Positions 15,698 through 23,370 of a stretch of DNA of 38,270 bases are shown one piece after another. Source of the DNA: an uncultured Prevotellaceae bacterium (lineage in GTDB: Bacteria; Bacteroidota; Bacteroidia; Bacteroidales; Bacteroidaceae); the NCBI GenBank assembly GCA_900316355.1, contig ONCQ01000025.1, positions 1 through 38,270 on the forward strand. The letters are read 5' to 3'. Each line of letters opens with the position of its first letter. Positions within the stretch are counted from its first letter, which is position 1. A model generated the notes under the pieces. That model was not told where the DNA came from. It worked only from the letters and a program-made list of their open reading frames with translations, and did no database searches. The translations under genes were made by a program, and so were the position numbers.

Positions 15698-15760
15698 GGG
15701 TTTAAGGTTTAAGGTTTAAGGTTTAAAGTTGATAGTTTATAGTTGAATGGCTGAGGGTTA
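15685..15760. repeat. TTTAAGG short tandem patch after cobD
   Basis: Units of TTTAAGG / TTAAGGG repeat about six times from within the last codons of cobD (ending VRFKG) through 15727, then degrade into GTTTATAGTTGAATGG. The repeat supplies the stop codon of cobD and fills the gap to cbiB. Confidence 0.75.
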
Positions 15761-15761
15761 A

Positions 15762-16745
15762 ATGGTTATGCATTATGAATTGTGCATCATAGCGTTGCTA
15801 GCAGGTTGGGGGCTTGACCTCTGCCTAGGCGACCCGGCATGGTTGCCACACCCCATTGTGTGGTTCGGCAAATGGATAAGCTTCTGGGAGCATCGCCTCA
15901 ACAAGGGCGCTCATCGCAAGCTGAAGGGCGCCGTCATGGCCGTCGGCAGCATCGCACTCGTCTTCGCCCTCACATGGCTTATCAATTCTTCATTCGTCAT
16001 TCTACCTTCGTCCCTCTTCATCCTGTGGAACACCGTCATCGTCTTCTACTGCCTCGCCGGCACCACGCTGATTCGCGAAGTGCGGCAGGTGTTCCTGGCA
16101 CTGGACCGCTCCCTCGACGAGGGCCGTCGGCAGGTGGCGCGCATCGTGGGACGCGACACCTCGGAGCTCACGGCACAGGAGGTGCGCACGGCAGCGCTGG
16201 AGACGCTCGCCGAAAACCTCAGCGACGGCGTCATCGCTCCGCTCTTCTGGTTTATGCTGCTGGGCGCGCCAGGGATGCTGGCCTACAAGATGGTCAACAC
16301 GCTCGACTCGATGATAGGCTACAAGACGCCACGCTACAAGGACTTCGGCTGTTGGGCTGCACATCTCGACGACATCGCCAACTTCATCCCCGCACGCCTC
16401 ACCGCCCTGCTGATGACCGCTCCCCTCTTCCTGCCCCGCGCGGGGAGACTCCTTCTTAACGCTCCACAGCGCGGAGGCCTGGACTGCATCGCCTTCATCC
16501 GCAAGTACGGCCGCCAGCACGCCTCGCCCAACAGCGGCTACCCCGAAGCGGCACTGGCAGCTATCCTCGACTGTCGCTTCGGCGGACCACACTACTACTT
16601 CGGACAACTCTTCCCAAAACCTTACATCGGCGACAACGACAGACCGCTCACCACAGCAGACATGAGAACTGCCGTTCGGGTGAACCGGACGGCAGAGGTG
16701 CTGATGGTGATAGTCGTGTGCCTTTGTCTCTTGGCTATATCCTAA
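15762..16745 (+). CDS. cbiB: Adenosylcobinamide-phosphate synthase
   Basis: 327 residues, integral membrane. It joins aminopropanol phosphate (made by CobD) to adenosylcobyric acid. Motifs: LDLCLGDPAWLPHPIVWFGK (about residues 19-38), ETLAENLSDGVIAPLFWFML, VNTLDSMIGYKTPRY, and the C-terminal SPNSGYPEAALA. Four to five hydrophobic spans. Residues about 75-82 (INSSFVIL) are encoded by CATTCGTCATT-type micro-repeat DNA. An alternative start is ATG 15768. Its stop overlaps the stop of the convergent cobT by two bases. Confidence 0.94.
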   Translation: MVMHYELCIIALLAGWGLDLCLGDPAWLPHPIVWFGKWISFWEHRLNKGAHRKLKGAVMAVGSIALVFALTWLINSSFVILPSSLFILWNTVIVFYCLAGTTLIREVRQVFLALDRSLDEGRRQVARIVGRDTSELTAQEVRTAALETLAENLSDGVIAPLFWFMLLGAPGMLAYKMVNTLDSMIGYKTPRYKDFGCWAAHLDDIANFIPARLTALLMTAPLFLPRAGRLLLNAPQRGGLDCIAFIRKYGRQHASPNSGYPEAALAAILDCRFGGPHYYFGQLFPKPYIGDNDRPLTTADMRTAVRVNRTAEVLMVIVVCLCLLAIS

Positions 16746-17809
16746 AAGTACTTGGTAATCTTCGCGTTGTCGAAGTTGTTCATCTCGTTCATCATGCGCA
16801 CAGCAGAATCCACGATGGGGAAGGCGCAGAGGGCACCCGTGCCCTCGCCCAGGCGCAAGCCGAGCTGAAGCAGGGGACGGGCATTCATGGCTTCCAACAT
16901 CTTACGATGGCCGCTCTCGTCACCACAATGGGTGAAGATCATGTAGTCCTGCGCTGAGGGATAGAGCCGAATGGCAGCAAGGGCACAGGCGCTCATAATG
17001 AAGCCGTCCACCAGCACCACAACATGTTGCTCTGCCGCCCGCAGCATAGCACCGATGGCCGTCACCATCTCGAAGCCGCCAAAATAGCGAAGCGCCAACA
17101 AGGTGTTCTTCTCATCCCCCTGCTGAGACTCGTTGGCCTCAAAAGTCTTGTAGGCCTGAACAGCCTGCGACAACACCTCATGCTTATGGCGGACGCCAGG
17201 AGCATCGAGGCCGGCACCGGCTCCTATGCACTCTTCCAGCGGGATGTGGCAGAAGAGATGCATCCAGATGCTGGAGGGTGAGGTGTTGGCAATGCCCATC
17301 TCGCCGATGCAGAGAACGCGACAGTCCTCGGCCACGCAGTCGTCCACCAGATCGCAACCGATTTGTATGGCGTGGTTAAACTCATCCTCGCTCATCGCCG
17401 CCTCGTGCAGGAAGTTCCTGGTGCCACGAGCAATCTTACGGTCGAGGATACCTGGGATGGAAGAGAGGTCGTAATCCACGCCGACATCGACAATGCGCAA
17501 CGTGAAGCCATGCTGGCGACAGAACATGTTCACGCCACCGCCGCCGCGGGTGAAGTTAATCATCTGCTGCCAGGTCACCTCGCGCGGGGAGACACTGACG
17601 CCTTCGCGCTCGATGCCATGGTCACCCCCCAACAGCAGGTGACAAGGATGTGCCAGCGAAGGCGCTAACGTCTGCTGGACAAGGCACACCTGTTGCGCCA
17701 ACTCCTCCAAGCGACCCAGCGAGCCCTTGGGCTTGTTCAGATTATCTATCTTCTGCTGAATGGCAGCCTGCAACGCTCTATCTACAGGTTGTATATTAAA
17801 CTCTTTCAT
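16742..17809 (-). CDS. cobT: Nicotinate-nucleotide-dimethylbenzimidazole phosphoribosyltransferase
   Basis: 355 residues, normal length. It makes alpha-ribazole phosphate from the lower-ligand base and nicotinate mononucleotide. Signatures: LNKPKGSLGRLEELA (residues 24-38), the LLGGDHGI segment, FTRGGGGVNMFC, EMGIANTSPSS, and the catalytic Glu in GLRLGEGTGA near residue 322. It starts in a 4-base ATGA overlap with cobU and is the last gene of the leftward operon. Confidence 0.96.
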   Translation of the reverse strand: MKEFNIQPVDRALQAAIQQKIDNLNKPKGSLGRLEELAQQVCLVQQTLAPSLAHPCHLLLGGDHGIEREGVSVSPREVTWQQMINFTRGGGGVNMFCRQHGFTLRIVDVGVDYDLSSIPGILDRKIARGTRNFLHEAAMSEDEFNHAIQIGCDLVDDCVAEDCRVLCIGEMGIANTSPSSIWMHLFCHIPLEECIGAGAGLDAPGVRHKHEVLSQAVQAYKTFEANESQQGDEKNTLLALRYFGGFEMVTAIGAMLRAAEQHVVVLVDGFIMSACALAAIRLYPSAQDYMIFTHCGDESGHRKMLEAMNARPLLQLGLRLGEGTGALCAFPIVDSAVRMMNEMNNFDNAKITKYF

Positions 17810-18342
17810 TTGATTTGAAGTGGTAATCCGGACACCATGAGAAAAACTTCGTCAGCCTTGGAGGCGATGTATTGGTTCATCCACCCTTGCAGGTCCGCAA
17901 AGCGACGCTGCAGGGCATTCTCCGAGACGCCACCCAATCCGATTTCGTTGGTCACGAAGATGAAGGTAGCCTCATACTGTGTGAAAGCATCAAACTCACG
18001 CTTGGCCTCGCTGAGAATCCTGTCAACATCTATACTCCCCTCGCCCTTTGGAGAGGGGTCGGGGGTGAGGCCTAAGAAGTTCGTAAGCCACAGCGTCACA
18101 CAATCTACAAGGACGACACGCCCGCTGACATCGTGGCGGCTGAGCGTGCGCTCTTCCTCGATGTTTGTCCACTGCGGGCCGCGCCGCTGCTGGTGGCGAC
18201 GCACACGCTCGCGGAACTCCTCATCCCAGATGTGGGCTGTCGCCACATACACGGGATGCTCTGAGAGCTGCAATGCCAGCTCCTCCGCTTTCGCGCTCTT
18301 GCCGGAGCGCTGTCCTCCGGTGATGAGAATAATCTTGCTCAA
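17806..18342 (-). CDS. cobU: Adenosylcobinamide kinase / guanylyltransferase with a repeat-encoded insertion
   Basis: 178 residues. It phosphorylates adenosylcobinamide and then transfers GMP. The P-loop ITGGQRSGKS (residues 7-16), YVATAHIWDEEFRERVRRHQ (with the catalytic His) and VDCVTLWLTN are intact, as is VTNEIGLGGV. Between the last two, residues about 91-102 read LTPDPSPKGEGS, encoded by the palindromic patch at 18036-18072. It falls in the surface loop that in Salmonella CobU holds an unrelated segment, so activity may be kept. It overlaps cobT by 4 bases and lies 39 bases after cobS. Confidence 0.95.
   Translation of the reverse strand: MSKIILITGGQRSGKSAKAEELALQLSEHPVYVATAHIWDEEFRERVRRHQQRRGPQWTNIEEERTLSRHDVSGRVVLVDCVTLWLTNFLGLTPDPSPKGEGSIDVDRILSEAKREFDAFTQYEATFIFVTNEIGLGGVSENALQRRFADLQGWMNQYIASKADEVFLMVSGLPLQIK
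18036..18072. repeat. GGGG/CCCC palindromic patch inside cobU
   Basis: CCCCTC (about 18037-18042) pairs with GAGGGG (18053-18058) around a loop containing GCCCTTT, followed by TCGGGGGTGAGG. It encodes LTPDPSPKGEG in the cobU frame and is closely similar to patches in the CbiG-CbiF gene at 33330-33421 and 34290-34330. Confidence 0.85.
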
Positions 18343-18381
18343 TGTTTCTATGCTTTATGCTTCATTCCTTTATCCCGACAG

Positions 18382-19185
18382 TCATCTGACCATCTCCGCG
18401 GCCACGACCATCAGTATCGAGAGTTCCACAAGCAGACAGACAGCCCCGCAGCAGTCGCCAGTGTAGCCACGCAGCCGCCGCCAGATGTGGAGACTGAGCA
18501 GCGTCATCACCAGAGTGGGAACGATGACCAGCCAGCCCCAATAGATGTTCGTGAGCCAGATGAAAATGCCCATCGGCAACACGCCCTGAATCAGGAGACT
18601 GACACCGGCCCACCAGCTCATGCTGCGATAGACGACCTTTGCCTTCGCCTCCTCTTCGCGACGAGCGTAAGGCATCACCACCACGAGCGGTGCCGTCAGC
18701 ATCTTGGCAAAGGGGTCGGCAGCCCAGATGGCGACGGCCGCCATGAGAGGCGACAGCGAGAAGAGCGAGGCGGCAAGCATGAGCTCGTAGAGAATCAGGC
18801 CGAGGACACCGAAGGTGCCGATATGGGAATCCTTCATGATGGCGAGGATGCGGTTGCGGTCTGTGCCGCCGCCGAAGCCGTCCATGAAATCTGCCAGCCC
18901 ATCCTCGTGGAGAGCGCCCGTCAGCAGCAAGCGAGCCACGATGGCCAGCAGCACAGCCAGGGCATAAGGCAGATACTGGCTGCACACCCATAGCGTGACA
19001 GCCGCCACGCCACCCGTCAGCCACCCCGTCAGCGGCCAATGCTCTACCACCGTTCGGTAGCACGCCTGCGGCGGCTGATGCAGACGCCAGAAGGGAAGGC
19101 GCGTGAAGAATATCAGTGCCGCCCAGATGCGGTCGTACCAATGTGTCTGTTCCATTTCTGCTTCTTTCGCATACTGCTGTGGCAT
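18382..19185 (-). CDS. cobS: Adenosylcobinamide-GDP ribazoletransferase
   Basis: 267 residues from ATG 19185, or 257 from ATG 19155 (MEQTHWYDRIW). The integral membrane enzyme joins alpha-ribazole (phosphate) to adenosylcobinamide-GDP. Signatures: FFTRLPFWR, GALHEDGLADFMDGFGGG (about residues 90-107), ILAIMKDSHIGTFG, and RGYTGDCCGA near the C-terminus. It starts 5 bases after the stop of the hemerythrin/LuxR gene, so it is co-transcribed with that regulator and ccsBA rather than with the other lower-pathway genes. Confidence 0.95.
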   Translation of the reverse strand: MPQQYAKEAEMEQTHWYDRIWAALIFFTRLPFWRLHQPPQACYRTVVEHWPLTGWLTGGVAAVTLWVCSQYLPYALAVLLAIVARLLLTGALHEDGLADFMDGFGGGTDRNRILAIMKDSHIGTFGVLGLILYELMLAASLFSLSPLMAAVAIWAADPFAKMLTAPLVVVMPYARREEEAKAKVVYRSMSWWAGVSLLIQGVLPMGIFIWLTNIYWGWLVIVPTLVMTLLSLHIWRRLRGYTGDCCGAVCLLVELSILMVVAAEMVR

Positions 19186-19190
19186 CCGTG

Positions 19191-20159
19191 TCAGAGCTTG
19201 ACAGACGAGATATCCACGAGATTGTTGACAATGGCGTAGATGGTGAGGCCTGCCGGCGAGTGGATTTGCAGCTTGCGGGCAATATTCCGGCGATGTGTAA
19301 TGACGGTGTTCACGGAGATGAACAGGCGGTCGGCAATCTCCTTGTTCTGCAAGCCCTGCACAACGCCAATGATGACCTCACGCTCGCGATCGCTCAGCGC
19401 ATCGGTGCCTTCTGCCCCACCATTGGCGACCATCGCCGAGATGTTCTTCGACACATCATCCTGCTGCGCCAAGCGCTCCAGACGCTGGATGGCAGGAGCG
19501 AAGATATGGTCCTCGACCTCAGCATGCTGGCGCAGCCATTCCTCGTTGTTGTAGATATCGTAGAGCGTGGCCGTCAGCTGGTTGTTGTGCAACGCATCAG
19601 AGGGCAGATATTTGATAATCATGAGCTTCAGCTCGCGCAGCATCTTGTCGGTCTGCTCATGATGTTTGGAAAAGGTCTCTATGTTATAGGTGTTCAGGGG
19701 AGAGCCTGCGAGCAGCGACTCCACATAGGGGAAGAGCGTGCGCTCCTCATATTTCATGTGGCGACGAATCTCCTGGGCATAATCATCATAGAACTTCATG
19801 ATGAGGTGGCCCAGTGCATCGTCCTCACTGAGGCTTTCCTGCAGCTCACGTCGGATGAAGGGAAGTTGGAAATCGAGATAATAGGTGTGACTGGCCTTCA
19901 GGTAGTGCAACAGGGTGGCCACACTGATGTGCTCATCATTGTCGAACTCGCCGTAGCCATTGATGGTGTAGTTCACAACAGCCAGGAAGGTGTAGGTATC
20001 GACACCATTCATCTCACAGGTCTCGCTGACCGTCTTGTCGCCAAAGCCCAATTGGATGCCAAAGGAGCCCAATGTCTGCAAGACGCTGGAGTTATCCTTG
20101 ATCAGCGTGACCATCTTGTCGCTGGCTTCATACATCTTCAAGTTCTTCATATCATTCAA
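19191..20159 (-). CDS. Hemerythrin-domain LuxR-type regulator
   Basis: 322 residues. Residues 1-60 look like the DUF542/ScdA_N domain (MVTLIKDNSSVLQTLGSFGI) of di-iron repair proteins, but without its usual Cys pair. Residues about 75-235 are a four-helix hemerythrin-like region with candidate iron ligands in the HISVATLLHYLKASH, RRHMKYEERTLFPYV, FSKHHEQTD and RQHAEVEDHIFAP segments. Residues about 255-322 are a LuxR helix-turn-helix: LSDREREVIIGVVQGLQNKE, then ADRLFISVNTVITHRRNIARK. This predicts a transcription factor sensing oxygen, NO or iron through a di-iron centre. It overlaps ccsBA by 4 bases and precedes cobS by 5. Its targets are unknown. Confidence 0.85.
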   Translation of the reverse strand: MNDMKNLKMYEASDKMVTLIKDNSSVLQTLGSFGIQLGFGDKTVSETCEMNGVDTYTFLAVVNYTINGYGEFDNDEHISVATLLHYLKASHTYYLDFQLPFIRRELQESLSEDDALGHLIMKFYDDYAQEIRRHMKYEERTLFPYVESLLAGSPLNTYNIETFSKHHEQTDKMLRELKLMIIKYLPSDALHNNQLTATLYDIYNNEEWLRQHAEVEDHIFAPAIQRLERLAQQDDVSKNISAMVANGGAEGTDALSDREREVIIGVVQGLQNKEIADRLFISVNTVITHRRNIARKLQIHSPAGLTIYAIVNNLVDISSVKL

Positions 20160-21313
20160 GCATAACTATGAAGACCTCCCAACAAGTAATTCACGCCGAA
20201 GTAGGTCATGAGCAGGGAGGCCAATGCGATAATGGAATAGAGACGATAGTTGCGGTCGGAGCGGAACCACGGCAGACTCTGGTGGTGTAGCGGCAGGCTA
20301 TAGACGATGAGCGTCACCAGCGCCCATGCCTCTTTAGGGTCCCACGACCAGTAGCTGCCCCATGAGACATTAGCCCACACAGCGCCGAGGAAGATGCCCG
20401 TGGCCAGGAGGAACACTGCAGGACGCAGTGCCTCGCGACGCACAACACTCACCACCAACAGGATATAGCTCAACATGATGGTGCCCACATGGACAAAGAG
20501 GAATGGCGAACGCAGGATGGGCACCAGCGGCTGCATGGCGATGGCAATCACCATATACGATGCCATCGCTGTGCCACAGAAGGCGAACAGCGCCGTGGAG
20601 AGCCAGGAGGCACGCCGTGCACCGGGCTGGCGATGGCGACGTTTGCTCACGGAAACAGCAATCATGCTCAGCGCCAGCAGCAAGTAGCCAGCATACGTGA
20701 CAGCCGTCCCCCAAGGGTCGTAGCTGATGGTGAAGGTGCTGCCACAGCCATCGTCGTCGAAGGAGGTCTGATAGATGCGGTAGCCCTCCACACGGCCGAT
20801 ATTATTCATGGAGATCGTCGCCTCTTCCTTACCTTCTGTTGTGGCGATGACGACATGGCTGACATAGTCGGCAGGAGTCGTGCCATCATCGTCGTATTTG
20901 ATTTCAAAGTCCTCCAGTGCCAGATAGAAAGGCATTTCGCCGGTTCGGGTGTAGGCTCCGTGGTCGTCCTTCGTCCAGTAGATGCTGGTCGCCTCGCCCT
21001 CGCGCAGATGCGTCATACCCCTGCGGCTTGTGAGGTGGGTGGTCAGCGCACCGGCTAAGATGACGAGGAAACTGACATGCAACAGCAGCACCGGCCAGTT
21101 CTTCCACATCTTTCTCTTCCACAGCTGGCAGCAGCCAGCAACAGCCACGGCAGCCCACAAGGCGATGAACCACCAGGCACCATAAACATGCTGCAAGGCG
21201 TAATGCGTTCCGTACTGATTCTCAACAACGGTGGCAATGGCTATCGCCACGGCCACGGCCAGCAGCAGGATGAAGGGGAGCCTGCGCCAAATGTTCGAAG
21301 TATTCATTTTCAT
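20156..21313 (-). CDS. ccsA: ResB-CcsA type cytochrome c biogenesis protein
   Basis: 385 residues from ATG 21313; ATG 21307 is also possible. A short ResB-like N-terminal half (three hydrophobic spans around a periplasmic domain: LLHVSFLVILAGALTTHLTS, RGMTHLREGE, FYLALEDFEIKYDDDGTTP) is joined to a CcsA half with the heme-handling WWD motif WGSYWSWDPKEAWAL (about residues 315-329). Such fusions export heme and attach it to CXXCH apo-cytochromes. The nearby DUF1111 and single-heme lipoproteins are natural substrates. A -7 box only 5 bases before the ATG implies a leaderless message. It is the first gene of the operon that continues through cobS, cobU and cobT. Confidence 0.87.
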   Translation of the reverse strand: MKMNTSNIWRRLPFILLLAVAVAIAIATVVENQYGTHYALQHVYGAWWFIALWAAVAVAGCCQLWKRKMWKNWPVLLLHVSFLVILAGALTTHLTSRRGMTHLREGEATSIYWTKDDHGAYTRTGEMPFYLALEDFEIKYDDDGTTPADYVSHVVIATTEGKEEATISMNNIGRVEGYRIYQTSFDDDGCGSTFTISYDPWGTAVTYAGYLLLALSMIAVSVSKRRHRQPGARRASWLSTALFAFCGTAMASYMVIAIAMQPLVPILRSPFLFVHVGTIMLSYILLVVSVVRREALRPAVFLLATGIFLGAVWANVSWGSYWSWDPKEAWALVTLIVYSLPLHHQSLPWFRSDRNYRLYSIIALASLLMTYFGVNYLLGGLHSYA

Positions 21314-21317
21314 GGTG

Positions 21318-21325
21318 CAAAGGTA
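21318..21325 (-). promoter_or_regulatory. -7 box of the ccsBA-cob operon, adjacent to the start codon
   Basis: The minus strand reads TACCTTTG and then four bases to the ATG at 21313. As at cbiA, the start codon coincides with the expected transcription start. Confidence 0.65.
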
Positions 21326-21379
21326 AGCATTTTCGCTGACACGTGCGCACATCTGCGCACAAATTCATCTGTCGGGACG

Positions 21380-22522
21380 TTAAAATGGACGGTACTGCGG
21401 ATGATGGTTACGTTTCACGGCGATACATTCCATCTCAATGAGCCAGGTAGGACGGCAGACGGGTGCCAGCGTGATGACTGTCGGGATCTCGGGGAAGCGC
21501 TGTCGGAACATCTCGCTGACCAGCTCGTAGTCGCCCGTGTCGCGCAGATAGACCACGAGGTGCATGACATTGGAGTAGTCCATTCCGCCCTCGCTGAGCA
21601 GCATTTCGACATTCTCCCACATACGTAGCGTTTGTTGGCGGATATCTCCTACATACATGACCTCACCTCGATTGTTGATGCTGGCGGTGCCGGAGATGAA
21701 AACATGTGAGCGGTCGCCATATTCCACACATGTGCCTCGCTCGAAGGTGACACCGTATTCGTAGGTCGGGTTCAGGTGGGTCTTGGCGTAGAGATAGCGC
21801 TGCTGTGAGGGTTGGAAGCCTGTGAGGGCGTAGGTGCCCATCTGTATGAGTGCTTTCGTGTCAGCAGGTCCGCCACCAATGCCCGTGGAGGCGATGTAAT
21901 GGGTTGCAGGTGTCAGTCCCTGCCGCTCGAAGTTCTCGCGTCGCGCCTTCACCATTCCTGCATATTGAGTATCCACATCACGCACAAAGAACCATGTGCG
22001 GATGCAGTTGTCGGCCAGCGTAGCCCCGAAATATTGCAGTTGCTGTTCGTAGTGATTCAGGATGGCTTCAGTCTGCTCTGCCGAGTCGCCTTGATTGCAG
22101 ATGAGGCCCATCTGCCACAGGTGGCGGTAGCCATTGTGGCTGGCTACAACCATTCCGTGCTCTGTTGCTATCTGCTGTCCGCTCGTCAGGTAGAGCCATG
22201 CCGCCACCTTGGAACCATCCAACGGCTGTTGCTGGATGATGGAGATGGCGATGTCGGGTTGCTGACGCATGAAGGGCTGCTGGTTGGTGCTGTCAGACAG
22301 GAAGTAGCGCTTGAGGATGTACTGCGCTCCTTCAAATCCTGGCATGTGGGGCAGACGATCCTCAGCCTCATACATTCGGCGCAACTGGTCTTCGAAGCGC
22401 TCACCGCGAGATTCCACATGCAACATCACGTGCCATTCTCCAACGCCTGTCTCCGGGCGGAAACTGGCCACCTCGGCACGGACGCCGATGTCTTCAAGAT
22501 ATAAAATGTTTCTATTATTCAT
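21380..22522 (-). CDS. Double RidA/YjgF-like protein
   Basis: 380 residues from ATG 22522 (MNNRNILYLEDIGVRAEVAS). Two YjgF/RidA-like folds: an N-terminal degenerate one (about 30-190, with WQMGLICNQGDSAEQTEAIL) and a C-terminal one (about 215-375, with HVFISGTASINNRGEVMYVG, DIRQQTLRMWENVEMLLSEG, MHLVVYLRD and the final LIEMECIAV). Rid proteins deaminate reactive enamines/imines; the two-domain form also resembles chorismatase-like proteins, so exact chemistry is open. It lies last in the leftward envelope/heme operon, 61 bases after the heme lipoprotein. The open frame up to 22591 overlaps the preceding gene and is not used. Confidence 0.75.
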   Translation of the reverse strand: MNNRNILYLEDIGVRAEVASFRPETGVGEWHVMLHVESRGERFEDQLRRMYEAEDRLPHMPGFEGAQYILKRYFLSDSTNQQPFMRQQPDIAISIIQQQPLDGSKVAAWLYLTSGQQIATEHGMVVASHNGYRHLWQMGLICNQGDSAEQTEAILNHYEQQLQYFGATLADNCIRTWFFVRDVDTQYAGMVKARRENFERQGLTPATHYIASTGIGGGPADTKALIQMGTYALTGFQPSQQRYLYAKTHLNPTYEYGVTFERGTCVEYGDRSHVFISGTASINNRGEVMYVGDIRQQTLRMWENVEMLLSEGGMDYSNVMHLVVYLRDTGDYELVSEMFRQRFPEIPTVITLAPVCRPTWLIEMECIAVKRNHHPQYRPF

Positions 22523-22583
22523 CTTTTCAATTTTTCCGCTCGGCGCCTTGCGACGCTTCACGCTTGAAGAATCTTTCAATCTC

Positions 22584-23357
22584 TCAATCATCCCCCTTCA
22601 AATCTGCGATCCAGTCATCAATCAGTTGTCTGACTTCATTCAGGTTTTCTCTGAACTGGTTGCTGAGAATTTCCGTATGGTTCACATGCAACAGGTTTTC
22701 TCCACCTTCGGAGACGAGTTGGTGCAGAAGGGATGCTTGGCTATTTCCGCTGACCACGCGCACAGCACCCTCCTTGCGGGTGCTGGGCACATCCACCAGA
22801 TTGGCAAACGAGTGTCCTGCTGTCAGATTCAGTTTGGCTGCTCCGGCACCTCCATTCCCGCCATGACACTGTATGCAAGCTCGGTCAAACAAGCCGAACT
22901 GCAGTGCGCCCATCCGGCTCACGTCCATCACTCCGAGATCCATGCGAATCGTGTCTTTCTGCTCCGCGAAATCCTCCATATTCACACTGGCGAGGGTGAT
23001 GATGCGTTCGCGCAGTCGGTTTGTGATGGCCAACTCCACCGTATTGATATTATTGCCGATATTGGAGAGCACCAGCTCCACCGCTGTGCCATCGGCCGTG
23101 GTATTGGGAAGGGCGCGCACCACCTGAGCGTAGTTGTCGCCCGCCGTAAAGCCAGCCAGCGACACAGAATATTTCCTATCCCAGGAGTCGATGCCTGAGA
23201 GGACAGCGGTCAGCTTCACCGTGCGTCCGTTATCGGTGGTGGCCAGTGTCTGCTCCTCAATGTCACCCGAGTCACAGGCGGCAAAGAGTAGCGCAAGAAG
23301 TGACACGAAAGCAAATAATGATGTACGATGTGGGATGTACGATGTACGATGTGTCAT
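22584..23357 (-). CDS. Single-heme (CXXCH) lipoprotein
   Basis: 257 residues from ATG 23357 (MTHRTSYIPHRTSLFAFVSL). The lipobox LLFAAC has its Cys at residue 28. After about 130 residues of strand-rich sequence comes CIQCHGG (residues 161-167), a c-type heme site, then a helical cytochrome-like C-terminus with GNSQASLLHQLVSE and the final EVRQLIDDWIADL, like the end of cytochrome c domains. It is probably an outer-membrane electron-transfer partner of the DUF1111 protein. Odd: the signal-peptide start THRTSYIPHRTS is encoded by GATGTACGATGT micro-repeats (23318-23354). Confidence 0.78.
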   Translation of the reverse strand: MTHRTSYIPHRTSLFAFVSLLALLFAACDSGDIEEQTLATTDNGRTVKLTAVLSGIDSWDRKYSVSLAGFTAGDNYAQVVRALPNTTADGTAVELVLSNIGNNINTVELAITNRLRERIITLASVNMEDFAEQKDTIRMDLGVMDVSRMGALQFGLFDRACIQCHGGNGGAGAAKLNLTAGHSFANLVDVPSTRKEGAVRVVSGNSQASLLHQLVSEGGENLLHVNHTEILSNQFRENLNEVRQLIDDWIADLKGDD

Positions 23358-23370
23358 GTCAAGTGCGATT

